Source: Sphingomonadaceae bacterium (GTDB lineage Bacteria; Pseudomonadota; Alphaproteobacteria; Sphingomonadales; Sphingomonadaceae). Taken from it: a stretch of DNA of 8,605 nt. Position 1 is the first letter of the stretch; each line of letters starts with the position of its first letter. Under the pieces are notes generated by a model. That model did not search any database, was not told the origin of the DNA, and saw only the letters and a list, made by a program, of their open reading frames with translations. Positions 1-7,180 of the stretch are shown piece by piece. Where the stretch lies: positions 1 through 8,605 of the forward strand of contig JAFAZM010000339.1 of NCBI GenBank assembly GCA_019239785.1, read 5' to 3'. Both the position numbers and the translations under genes were made by a program.

Positions 1-397
1 CGGCCTTGAAGGCGGTCGGCCGCGCGCCGAAGCTCGTCGCGATCCTTTCGGTGAGCGCGGCGAGCTTGGCGCGCTCCAGCGCCGGCGGCAGGTTACAATG
101 GTAGGAGTTGTGGGTGGTCACCTCTTCGGCATGCGGCGGCGTCACCCAGGGGTGGAGATGGGCGCCGATCTCCGCCTTGCCGGCATCGCGCAGCCCCTTG
201 AGGAAGCCCACTGCCGCGGGGTCGGTCGCGACCGGATAGTCGACGACATAGGTCGGCACCACGCCTAGCCGATCGTAGATCTCGTGCGCGCGCGCCTGGG
301 CGGGGATCGTGCGGGTGGCGACGTTGTCGCGCGAGAAGGGCCGGGTCCAGTCGAACTCCTCCTCGGTGTCGACGACGATCAGCAGCTCGGGGGTCAT
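1..397 (-). CDS. Polysaccharide deacetylase-like protein (WalW-like), C-terminus cut by window edge
   Basis: The first 132 codons are visible, starting at the ATG at 397 and running off the left edge with no stop. The start reads MTPELLIVVDTEEEFDW (residues 1-17), an acidic strand-end motif at the place where NodB-type (CE4) deacetylases have their TFDD metal and catalytic aspartates. A second motif, EIGAHLHPW, at about residues 76-84, sits where the family has its metal-binding histidines, but it is HxH rather than the classical HSxxH. From family knowledge, such proteins remove N- or O-acetyl groups from surface polysaccharides; the WalW-like label is from memory of similar proteins. The ATG overlaps the stop of the upstream GNAT gene (ATGA), so translation is probably coupled and both may act on the same polysaccharide. 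A G-rich stretch about 10 nt upstream is a modest ribosome binding site. The missing C-terminus prevents a check of the full catalytic set. Confidence 0.8.
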   Translation of the reverse strand, partial: MTPELLIVVDTEEEFDWTRPFSRDNVATRTIPAQARAHEIYDRLGVVPTYVVDYPVATDPAAVGFLKGLRDAGKAEIGAHLHPWVTPPHAEEVTTHNSYHCNLPPALERAKLAALTERIATSFGARPTAFKA

Positions 398-1560
398 ACG
401 TCCGTCCCCCGCCGCAGCCGTGCCGAAGCGAGCTCCAGCGCGCGGCAGGCGGCCCAGACCGCCCGCCTTTTCCAGCCCTTCAGCGGCAAGGTGCAGCGCA
501 CGATCGAGCGGCGCTCGGTCCACAGGGAGTCGATCATCGGATGGTCCTGCACCGCGCAGCTGTCCATCCAGTCGATGTCCGGGCGGTCGAGAATGTCGAG
601 ATTCTCGATCTGGAGGAGCACCCCCGGCGAGTAGGGATAGAAATCCTCGTCGAACGCGGTCTTGAACGAGAAGCTGCCCGGCGGGCAGAGGAAGTTGACC
701 AGCATCGCCACCGGCCGCCCGTCCAGGTCGAGCCGGCGGAACTGGAGCCGGCCGACATCCCAGGCGCCGGCGAGCGTCTCGCGGAAGAAGGCTTCGCTCT
801 CGGGGGCGCAGGCGAGCGCGGTCCCCTCCCTCCCCTTCCAGCCGGCCTTCTCCAGCGCGAGATAGGCATCGCACCAGGCGTCGAGCTCGGCCCGGTCGGC
901 GAGGATTCGCGCTTCGACCCGGCCGAGATCGCCGAGACGGTTGCGCTGGCGGCGCAGCTCCTTGCGCTTCTTTCCCCGCACCGCCCGCTCGTAATAAGCG
1001 GCAGGCGAAAGCTCGCTCTCGAGGAAGGCGCGGATCCGGCGATGGACGATAGCGCCGCCGAAGGCTTGCGCGACCGGGCCGCCCTCCGCCATCCGCCAGA
1101 GGTGAATGAGGTTGGCGGGCAGATCGGCCGCGTTCAGCGCGTCGATCGCGGCGTCCCAGAAGGCGCGCTCCTCGCCCGCCGCGACCAGGGGCGTGCCGAG
1201 AAAGGCCTGGTCGTGGCACCAGTTGCGCACGACCGCGACCGGCAGCCGCGCATAGAAGCGGTCGATCTCGAACAGGAACAGGCCGATCAGCCGGCCGCCC
1301 CGCCGCACTTCGAGCAATTGGACCTTCTGCCTCTCGGGCAGGGTCCGCAAGGCCGCGGCGACGAACCAATGTTCGGCGAAGACGTTCGGCTCCGAGGCCG
1401 AAGCGGCCAGCGCCGTCCACTCCCCGGCGAGCGCATCCGCCCGCTCCGCGGCCGGGCGGATCGCCACTTGCAAATCGGGGGCGGCGGGCACGAAACCGAG
1501 CGGCACGCGCGCGGCGGCGCGGCGCTCGGCCGTCTCGCTGATCCGCCCCATCGAGGTCAT
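394..1560 (-). CDS. GNAT-fold acyltransferase of the CelD/BcsL (FemAB-like) family
   Basis: A 388-residue soluble protein with the layout of the CelD-type Acetyltransf_6 family: an N-terminal half-domain (about residues 30-175) and a C-terminal GNAT half (about 185-345). Recognisable signatures are the basic stretch RGKKRKELRRQRNRL (195-209), LALEKAGWKGREGTAL (234-249), and KTAFDEDFYPYSPGVLL (300-316), which is the usual acyl-CoA-side motif. It has no signal peptide or membrane segment, so it is probably cytoplasmic. Family members are found in cellulose and exopolysaccharide clusters and are thought to transfer acyl or aminoacyl groups; the substrate here is unknown. Its TGA overlaps the ATG of the deacetylase-like gene, so the two probably form an operon. 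The start at 1560 is the first in-frame ATG; a second ATG at codon 4 is equally possible because no strong Shine-Dalgarno sequence precedes either. Repeat A lies just upstream. Confidence 0.85.
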   Translation of the reverse strand: MTSMGRISETAERRAAARVPLGFVPAAPDLQVAIRPAAERADALAGEWTALAASASEPNVFAEHWFVAAALRTLPERQKVQLLEVRRGGRLIGLFLFEIDRFYARLPVAVVRNWCHDQAFLGTPLVAAGEERAFWDAAIDALNAADLPANLIHLWRMAEGGPVAQAFGGAIVHRRIRAFLESELSPAAYYERAVRGKKRKELRRQRNRLGDLGRVEARILADRAELDAWCDAYLALEKAGWKGREGTALACAPESEAFFRETLAGAWDVGRLQFRRLDLDGRPVAMLVNFLCPPGSFSFKTAFDEDFYPYSPGVLLQIENLDILDRPDIDWMDSCAVQDHPMIDSLWTERRSIVRCTLPLKGWKRRAVWAACRALELASARLRRGTDV

Positions 1561-1599
1561 CGCCGCCCGATAGCGAAGAGAGGTAAATTAATCGTCAGG

Positions 1600-1773
1600 C
1601 GAACACCCTCTCCCTCTCCCGTTCCGGGGAGAGGGACAGCCGGCCGCGGGCCGGCAGGGTGAGGGCAACGGCGGTGTTCGGGCGGTCGCTTGAAACCATG
1701 TCGCTCGCCCTGCCCTCACCCTCCCACGCGCTTCGCGAGCGGGCCCCTCCCTCTCCCCGAAACGGGAGAGGGG
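1600..1773. repeat. Palindromic repeat A: inverted doublet of hairpin units between the acyl-CoA ligase and GNAT genes
   Basis: Two copies of a core hairpin face each other. Left core: arms CCCTCTCCC (1612-1620) and GGGAGAGGG (1627-1635) around a 6-nt loop. Right core: the same arms at 1749-1757 and 1764-1772. The 12-mer AGGGTGAGGGCA (1656-1667) is exactly complementary to 1711-1722, and GC-rich secondary hairpins lie between core and 12-mer on each side (GCCGGCC/GGCCGGC at 1639-1655; an imperfect stem at 1724-1744). An 8-bp repeat CGAACACC/GGTGTTCG (1600-1607 and 1673-1680) also brackets the left unit. The element fills most of the 228-nt gap. By architecture it resembles REP doublets (REPINs). 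It may also act as a 3' mRNA barrier for the acyl-CoA ligase transcript, but no T-run marks a classical terminator. I see no ORF in it. Confidence 0.85.
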
Positions 1774-1788
1774 TAAAGTTCAGGTCGC

Positions 1789-3408
1789 CTAGACCTGCGC
1801 CCCTGCCGCTTGCGCCTCCGCGGCGACGCTCGCCAGCACATGATCCCGATATTGCTCACGAAGCGCGGTCTTCAGCAGCTTGCCGGTGGCGGTGTGCGGC
1901 AGCGAGTCGACGAACAATATCTCGTCCGGCAGCCACCATTTCGCGACATGGTTGGCGAGATGGGCGCGGACCACCGCCTCGCCCAGCGACGCGCCTTCCT
2001 TGCGGACGACGAGCAGCAGCGGCCGTTCGTCCCATTTCGGATGCCGCACCCCGATCGCCGCGGCTTCGGCCACCCCGGGGCAGCCGACCGCCGCATTCTC
2101 CAGCTCGACCGAGCTGATCCATTCGCCGCCCGACTTGATCACGTCCTTGGCGCGGTCGGTGATCTGCAAGGTGCCGCAGGGATGGAGGACGGCGACGTCG
2201 CCGGTGTCGAACCAGCAATCGTCGTCGATGCAATCGCCGCGCTCGTCCTTGAAATATTGGCGGATCACCCAGGGCCCGCGGACCTGGAGCTGGCCGGAGC
2301 TGGCGCCGTCGCGCGGCTGCGGGCGGCCCTCGTCGTCGACGACGCGCAATTCGACGCCGAACGGCACCCGGCCCTGCTTGCAGACCAGGTCGACCTTCTC
2401 CTCGAAGCTCATCTCGTCCCAGCGCGCCGGCGGCGCCCCGATCGTCCCGATCGGAGAGGTCTCGGTCATTCCCCAGGCGTGGCCGACCCTGATCCCCATC
2501 TTCATCAGCCGCTCGATCATCGCCCGCGGCGCCGCGGAGCCGCCGATCGTGATCGTCTTCAGATATTTCGGCGCGATGCCGGTGGCATCCATATGCTGGA
2601 ACATCGAGAGCCAGACGGTCGGCACGCCGGCCGAATGGGTGACCTTCTCATCGTTCATCAGCCGGCAGAGCAGGACCGGATCGTTGACCTGGGCATAGAT
2701 CAGCTTCACCCCGGCCATCGCCCCGGCGAAGGGCATCGCCCAGGCGGCGGCGTGAAACATCGGCACGATCGGCAGCGCCACCGTGGTCGGCGCCAGGTCG
2801 AAGCAGGAGGGCGCGATCAGCGCCATGGCGTGGATGATCGAGGAGCGATGCTCGTAGAGCACGCCCTTGGGATTGCCGGTCGTTCCCGAGGTGTAGCAGA
2901 GCATGCAGGGCTCGCGCTCCGGCCCCTCGACCCAGCGATAGTCGCCGTCCTCGCCGTCCAGCAATGCTTCGAACGCGCCGTCGTCGAAGCAGACATAATG
3001 TCTGATCGTGGTCCAGTGCGGCTTCAGCCGGTCGACGATCGGCTGGAAGGCCTTGTCGTAGAACAGCACCTGATCCTCGGCATGGTTGGCGATGTAGACA
3101 AGCTGCTCGTCGAACAGCCGCGGGTTGATCGTGTGGATCACCCCGCCCATGCCGATCGCGCCGTAGAAGGCGACGACGTGATGATGGTGGTTCATCGCCA
3201 GGGTGGCGACGCGGTCGCCCTTCTTCACCCCCATCTTCTCGAGCGCTTGGGCGAGCTTGCGCGCATCGCGGGCGATGCCCGCCCAGTTGGTGCGGCCGAT
3301 CGTCCCGTCCGCCCAGGCGGTGACCAGCTCGCGGCCGCCATGCTCGCGCTCGGCATGATCGATGAGCCGCGGCACCCGCAGCTCGAAATCCTGCATCCCG
3401 CCAAACAT
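1789..3408 (-). CDS. AMP-forming fatty acyl-CoA ligase (FadD/DmdB-like)
   Basis: A 539-residue enzyme of the ANL adenylate-forming superfamily, full length for the family. It should activate a carboxylic acid with ATP to an acyl-adenylate and then form the CoA thioester. Visible motifs in order: P-loop YTSGTTGNPKG (172-182); aromatic/adenine motif WGMTETSP (312-319); DTGD (401-404), whose Asp contacts ribose; the hinge region ITDRAKD (416-422); SGGEWISS (426-433); and the C-terminal catalytic lysine K510 in TATGKLLK. The opening MQDFELRVPRLIDHA and the NHHHH stretch (73-77) fit the medium- and long-chain ligases that include methylmercaptopropionate-CoA ligase DmdB. Chain length and exact substrate cannot be read from sequence. 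The ATG at 3408 is supported by GGGGAGAGG at 3412-3420. There is no signal peptide; it is probably cytoplasmic and feeds beta-oxidation. Repeats flank both ends, so it looks like a single-gene unit. Confidence 0.92.
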   Translation of the reverse strand: MFGGMQDFELRVPRLIDHAEREHGGRELVTAWADGTIGRTNWAGIARDARKLAQALEKMGVKKGDRVATLAMNHHHHVVAFYGAIGMGGVIHTINPRLFDEQLVYIANHAEDQVLFYDKAFQPIVDRLKPHWTTIRHYVCFDDGAFEALLDGEDGDYRWVEGPEREPCMLCYTSGTTGNPKGVLYEHRSSIIHAMALIAPSCFDLAPTTVALPIVPMFHAAAWAMPFAGAMAGVKLIYAQVNDPVLLCRLMNDEKVTHSAGVPTVWLSMFQHMDATGIAPKYLKTITIGGSAAPRAMIERLMKMGIRVGHAWGMTETSPIGTIGAPPARWDEMSFEEKVDLVCKQGRVPFGVELRVVDDEGRPQPRDGASSGQLQVRGPWVIRQYFKDERGDCIDDDCWFDTGDVAVLHPCGTLQITDRAKDVIKSGGEWISSVELENAAVGCPGVAEAAAIGVRHPKWDERPLLLVVRKEGASLGEAVVRAHLANHVAKWWLPDEILFVDSLPHTATGKLLKTALREQYRDHVLASVAAEAQAAGAQV

Positions 3409-3486
3409 CCGCCTCTCCCCAAGCGCTTGCCTGGAGAAGCTGAGGGAGCGGAGCGCGGATGTCGAGAGGTAAATTCAACCCTATCC

Positions 3487-3611
3487 TCCCTGTCGCCCCA
3501 GGCGATGGGGAGGGGGACCATGCGAAGCATGGTGGAGGGGCGAGCAGCGCCGGATTGCCCCTCCACCGCACTTCGTGCGGTCCCCCTCCCCATGAGTTTC
3601 GCTCACAGGGA
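3487..3611. repeat. Palindromic repeat B: two 54-nt inverted arms with variable, self-pairing hairpin modules
   Basis: Left arm 3487-3540 and right arm 3558-3611 are inverted copies separated by a 17-nt spacer. Three blocks are identical between the arms: TCCCTGT (7 nt), ATGGGGAGGGGGACC (15 nt) and GGTGGAGGGG (10 nt), plus a central GAA. Two blocks differ. The first is TCGCC-cca-GGCGA in the left arm against TGAG-cgaaa-CTCA in the right arm, read in the same orientation. The second is ATGC-gaa-GCAT against GCAC-gaa-GTGC. Each variant still folds on itself. The element starts about 80 nt upstream of the acyl-CoA ligase start and ends 11 nt past the dnaE stop, so it could protect or terminate the dnaE transcript. 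The T-run on the transcribed strand precedes the hairpin, so it is not a standard intrinsic terminator. Confidence 0.85.
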
Positions 3612-3622
3612 AGGAAAAAAGG

Positions 3623-6600
3623 TCAGGACACCAGCGCCAGCCGCTGCTGCTCGGCCACCGAGAGCTGCACGCTGCGCACCCCGGGCACCCGCTCCAGCCG
3701 CGCGGCAAGCTCGGCGTCGACGACGAAGTCCCGGCCGACCACCAGCTCCGCCACGCCCTTGCCGAAATCGGCGCTGAGCAGGATCTGGCCGTTGCCGCCG
3801 CGATCGCCGGCGACGGCCGAGGCCAAAGCCCGCACCGCGGCCTCGTCCTCCACCTCAAGCGCGATCTGCAACCGGGTGCGCTTGGAGAGGCTGTCGAACG
3901 AGGTCAGCGAGCGGATCGTCACCCTTGGCGTCTCCTCGCCGGGCCGGCGGTCGAGCTCGACCCCCATCAGGGCGCAGGCGCCGGCCTTGGCGAAGCCTGC
4001 GACCTGCTCGGCGACATGGTCGTCGAAGATCGTCGCCTCGAACTGGCCCGAGGCGTCGGACAGCGTCGCCATCATGTACCGCCTGCCCTTGGCGGAGGTG
4101 CGCCAGCGCGTATCCTCGACCAGCCCCGCCATGGTCGCGCCGGTGCGGCCGCCGTCCGCCGGCATCGGCAAAGCGGCGAGGTCGGCGAAGCGCTTGGCGC
4201 CATGGGCGGCGGCGAGATGGCGGTAATTGTCGACCGGGTGCGCCGAGAAATAGAAGCCGAAGCTCTCCTTCTCCGCCGCCATCCGCTGGGCGAGCGACCA
4301 ATTCTCGGCCGAGGGCATGCGGATCGGCACGACATTGGCCGGCCCGTCGCCGAACAGCCCGCCCTGGCCGGTGGTCCGCGCGTCGGCCGCGCTGGAGGCG
4401 GCGGAAAGGATGGTCTCGGCTGCGGCGAACACCGCCCAGCGCTCGGCAAGCTCGTCGAAGGCGCCGCCGCCCGCGAGGCTCTCGATCTGGCGGCGGTTCA
4501 ACAGGCGCGGATCGATCCGCGCCGCGAAATCGTCGAGGCTCTGGAAGGGCCCGGCCTGGCGCTCGACGACGAGCTGCTCCATCGCCTTCTCGCCCACGCC
4601 CTTCAGCGCGCCGAGCGCATAGCGGACGGCGAAGCCCCTCCCCTTCAGGGGAGGGGTTGGGGTGGGAGTTGTAATGATTGCGTCCGACCGGCTGACATCC
4701 CCCACCCCCTGCCCCTCCCCTGAAGGGGAGGGGAGCTCCTCCACCGAGAATTCCGCCTCGCTCTCGTTGATCGACGGCGGCAGGCACTCCAGCCCCATCC
4801 GCCGCATGTCGTCGACGAAGATGGCGAGCTTGTCGGTCTGGTGCATGTCGAAGCACATCGAGGCCGCGTAGAATTCGACCGGATGGTGCGCCTTCAGCCA
4901 GGCGGTCTGATAGGCGATCAACGCGTAGCCGGCGGCGTGGCTCTTGTTGAAGCCGTAGCCGGCGAACTTGTCGATCAGGTCGAACAATTCGTTCGCTTTG
5001 GCCTTGGGGATCTGGTTCACCTTCGCGCAGCCGGCGACGAAGCCGGCGCGCTGCGCATCCATCTCCGCTTTGATCTTCTTGCCCATCGCGCGGCGCAGCA
5101 AATCGGCCTCGCCGAGGCTGAAGCCGGCGAGCACCTTCGCCGCCTCCATCACCTGCTCCTGGTAGACGAAGATGCCGTAGGTCTCCTTCAGCACCTCCTC
5201 GAGCAAGGGATGCGGATATTCGATCGGCGCGCGGCCGTTCTTGCGGTCGCCGAAGGCTGGGATATTGTCCATCGGCCCCGGCCGGTAGAGCGAGACCAGC
5301 GCGATGATGTCGCCGAAGCTGGTCGGCTTCACCGCCGCCAGCGTCCGCCGCATCCCCTCCGATTCCAGCTGGAACACCCCGACCGTGTCGGCGCGCTGGA
5401 GCAGGGCATAGACGTCGGGATCGTCCCACGGCATCAGCCGGTCCAGATCGACATGGATCTCCCGCTTCGTGAGCAGGTCGACCGCCTTGCGCAGCACAGA
5501 AAGCGTCTTGAGGCCGAGGAAGTCGAACTTCACCAGCCCGGCCGCCTCGACATATTTCATGTCGAACTGGGTGACCGGCATGTCCGAGCGCGGATCGCGG
5601 TAGAGCGGGACCAAGGCGTCGAGCCGCCGGTCGCCGATCACCACGCCGGCGGCGTGGGTCGAGGCGTGGCGCGGCAGGCCCTCCAGCTTCATCGCCAGGT
5701 CGAACAGGCGGCGCACCTGCGCGTCGCTGCGATATTCCTCGGCAAGCTCGCTGACCCCGTTCAGCGCCCGCTCCAGCGTCCAGGGATCGGTCGGATGGTT
5801 GGGGATCAATTTGGCCAGCCGGTCGACCTGGCCGTAGGGCATCTGCAGCACGCGGCCGGTGTCCTTCAGCACCGCGCGCGCCTTCAATTTTCCGAAGGTG
5901 ATGATCTGCGCGACCTTGTCGGCGCCGTAGCGCTCCTGGACGTAGCGGATCACCTCGCCCCGCCGCGTTTCGCAGAAGTCGACGTCGAAGTCCGGCATCG
6001 AGACGCGTTCGGGATTGAGGAAGCGCTCGAAGATCAGGCCGAGCTTCAGCGGATCGAGATCGGTGATGGTGAGCGCCCAGGCGACCACCGAGCCGGCGCC
6101 GGAGCCGCGGCCCGGGCCGACCGGAATGCCGTGCTCCTTCGCCCATTTGATGAAGTCGGCGACGATCAGGAAGTAGGCGGCGAAGCCCATGTTGATGATG
6201 ATGCCCGTTTCGAACTCGAGCCGGTCGAAATAGGCTTGGCGCTCGGCCTCGGCGAGATCGTCGTAGGCGGCGAGCCGCGCCTCGAGGCCTTCCCGGGCGT
6301 CGCGGCGGAGTTGCTCGGCCTCGGCGTCGGTGTCGCCGGCGATGCTCGGCAGGATCGGCTTGCGCCGCGGCGCGCCGACGCCGCAGCGCCGCGCGATCAC
6401 CGACGTGTTCTCGATCGCCTCGGGCAGGTCGGCGAACAGGGTCCGCATCTCCGCCGCCGGCTTCATCCAGATCTCGGTCGACGAGCGGACCCGGTCGTCC
6501 CGGTCGATCTGGCTCGACTGGGCGATGCAGAGCATCGCGTCATGCGCGCGATGGAAGGCCGGATCGACATAGGCGGCCGGATTGGTCGCGACCAGCGGCA

Positions 6601-7180
6601 GGCCCCGCGCATAAGCGAGCTCGATGAGGCCGGCTTCGGCCGCCTGCTCCACCGGATCGCCGCGGCGGCTGAGCTCGACATAGAGCCGGCCCGGGAACAG
6701 GGCTTCGAGCCGGTCGGCGACGGCGTCAGCCTCCTGGCCCTCGGCGATCAAGCGGGCGAGCGTCCCCTCCCCACCCCCGGTCAAAGCGATCAGGCCCTCG
6801 GTCCGCCCCTCCAGCGCGTCGAGCGGGACATGCGCGTCCTCCTCGACCGGCCGGCCGAGATGCGCCTCGGAGACGAGGGCGCAGAGATTGGCATAGCCGG
6901 TCTCGTCCTGCGCGTAGAGCGGCAGGAAATCGATCGCCGCCGCCCGTCCCTCGACGGCCGGGCGCGCCACGCCGAGCAGGGTGCCGATGATCGGCTGCAC
7001 GCCGGCGGCGATGCAGGCCTCGGTGAACGGCATGGCCGCGTAGAGGCCGTTGCGGTCGGTCAGGGCGACGGCGGGGAATTCGAGCTGCTTCGCCTGCTTC
7101 GCGATCGCCTTCGGCTCGATCGCGCCTTCGAGCATCGTGTAGGAGGAGAAGATTCGCAGCGGGACGTAAGGCGCGGACAT
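3623..7180 (-). CDS. dnaE: DNA polymerase III subunit alpha (replicative DnaE1)
   Basis: The 1185-residue catalytic subunit of the replicative polymerase. Domains in order: an N-terminal PHP domain (from YVPLRIFSSYTMLEG); the palm, with GPGRGSGAGS (about 355-364) and catalytic PDFDVDF (D397, D399) plus KFDFLGLKTL (D553); fingers with LYRPGPM, YQEQVM and FNKSHAAGYALIAYQTAW; a helix-hairpin-helix region beginning ALGALKGVGEKA; a beta-clamp-binding motif QGGLF (939-943); an OB fold; and a C-terminal tail. The PHP and clamp motifs argue for DnaE1 rather than error-prone DnaE2. The usual HxH metal motif in PHP reads RIF, so proofreading or pyrophosphatase activity from PHP is unlikely. Residues about 816-849 are encoded by palindromic repeat C. 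The start at 7180 is chosen because homology begins there; the in-frame ATG at 7291 would translate repeat D. No clear Shine-Dalgarno sequence precedes 7180. Confidence 0.96.
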   Translation of the reverse strand: MSAPYVPLRIFSSYTMLEGAIEPKAIAKQAKQLEFPAVALTDRNGLYAAMPFTEACIAAGVQPIIGTLLGVARPAVEGRAAAIDFLPLYAQDETGYANLCALVSEAHLGRPVEEDAHVPLDALEGRTEGLIALTGGGEGTLARLIAEGQEADAVADRLEALFPGRLYVELSRRGDPVEQAAEAGLIELAYARGLPLVATNPAAYVDPAFHRAHDAMLCIAQSSQIDRDDRVRSSTEIWMKPAAEMRTLFADLPEAIENTSVIARRCGVGAPRRKPILPSIAGDTDAEAEQLRRDAREGLEARLAAYDDLAEAERQAYFDRLEFETGIIINMGFAAYFLIVADFIKWAKEHGIPVGPGRGSGAGSVVAWALTITDLDPLKLGLIFERFLNPERVSMPDFDVDFCETRRGEVIRYVQERYGADKVAQIITFGKLKARAVLKDTGRVLQMPYGQVDRLAKLIPNHPTDPWTLERALNGVSELAEEYRSDAQVRRLFDLAMKLEGLPRHASTHAAGVVIGDRRLDALVPLYRDPRSDMPVTQFDMKYVEAAGLVKFDFLGLKTLSVLRKAVDLLTKREIHVDLDRLMPWDDPDVYALLQRADTVGVFQLESEGMRRTLAAVKPTSFGDIIALVSLYRPGPMDNIPAFGDRKNGRAPIEYPHPLLEEVLKETYGIFVYQEQVMEAAKVLAGFSLGEADLLRRAMGKKIKAEMDAQRAGFVAGCAKVNQIPKAKANELFDLIDKFAGYGFNKSHAAGYALIAYQTAWLKAHHPVEFYAASMCFDMHQTDKLAIFVDDMRRMGLECLPPSINESEAEFSVEELPSPSGEGQGVGDVSRSDAIITTPTPTPPLKGRGFAVRYALGALKGVGEKAMEQLVVERQAGPFQSLDDFAARIDPRLLNRRQIESLAGGGAFDELAERWAVFAAAETILSAASSAADARTTGQGGLFGDGPANVVPIRMPSAENWSLAQRMAAEKESFGFYFSAHPVDNYRHLAAAHGAKRFADLAALPMPADGGRTGATMAGLVEDTRWRTSAKGRRYMMATLSDASGQFEATIFDDHVAEQVAGFAKAGACALMGVELDRRPGEETPRVTIRSLTSFDSLSKRTRLQIALEVEDEAAVRALASAVAGDRGGNGQILLSADFGKGVAELVVGRDFVVDAELAARLERVPGVRSVQLSVAEQQRLALVS
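4635..4733. repeat. Palindromic repeat C inserted in frame inside dnaE
   Basis: A 99-nt inverted doublet lies entirely within the dnaE reading frame. Each unit has a perfect 9-bp hairpin CCCCTCCCC/GGGGAGGGG with a 4-nt loop (4635-4656 and 4712-4733), followed inward by a GGGGTGGG-like tract (4659-4666, and its complement at 4701-4709). A spacer of about 31 nt separates the units. Its length is a multiple of three and the frame stays open. On the coding strand it adds LPSPSGEGQGVGD, a short linker, then TPTPTPPLKGRG, a low-complexity Pro/Gly-rich stretch unlike the rest of DnaE. The flanking protein, ESEAEFSVEE on one side and AVRYALGALKGVG on the other, matches the continuous strand-turn-strand of ordinary DnaE, so the insert sits at a turn just before the helix-hairpin-helix. 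Confidence 0.88.

Noticed and set aside
541..1662. A 373-codon plus-strand open frame opposite the GNAT gene
   Set aside because: Antisense shadow; its end runs into repeat A and its composition is Arg/Glu/Pro-rich without motifs.
1781..1797. Hairpin CAGGTC/GACCTG overlapping the acyl-CoA ligase stop codon, considered as a terminator
   Set aside because: Only 6 bp, overlaps the stop codon and is not followed by a T-run; weaker than the adjacent repeat A hairpins.
3420..3429. Perfect palindrome CAAGCGCTTG just upstream of the acyl-CoA ligase ribosome binding site, considered as an operator
   Set aside because: A single short palindrome with no second copy in the window and no known regulator to assign; 10-bp palindromes are common by chance.
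3605..3620. T-run on the minus strand just after the dnaE stop, considered part of an intrinsic terminator
   Set aside because: In the transcript the T-run comes before the repeat B hairpins instead of after them, the wrong order for intrinsic termination.
1810..3777. A 655-codon plus-strand open frame opposite the acyl-CoA ligase gene and repeat B
   Set aside because: Low-complexity translation with no recognisable motif; it runs through a palindromic repeat and over the end of dnaE. The minus strand carries a full set of ANL motifs.
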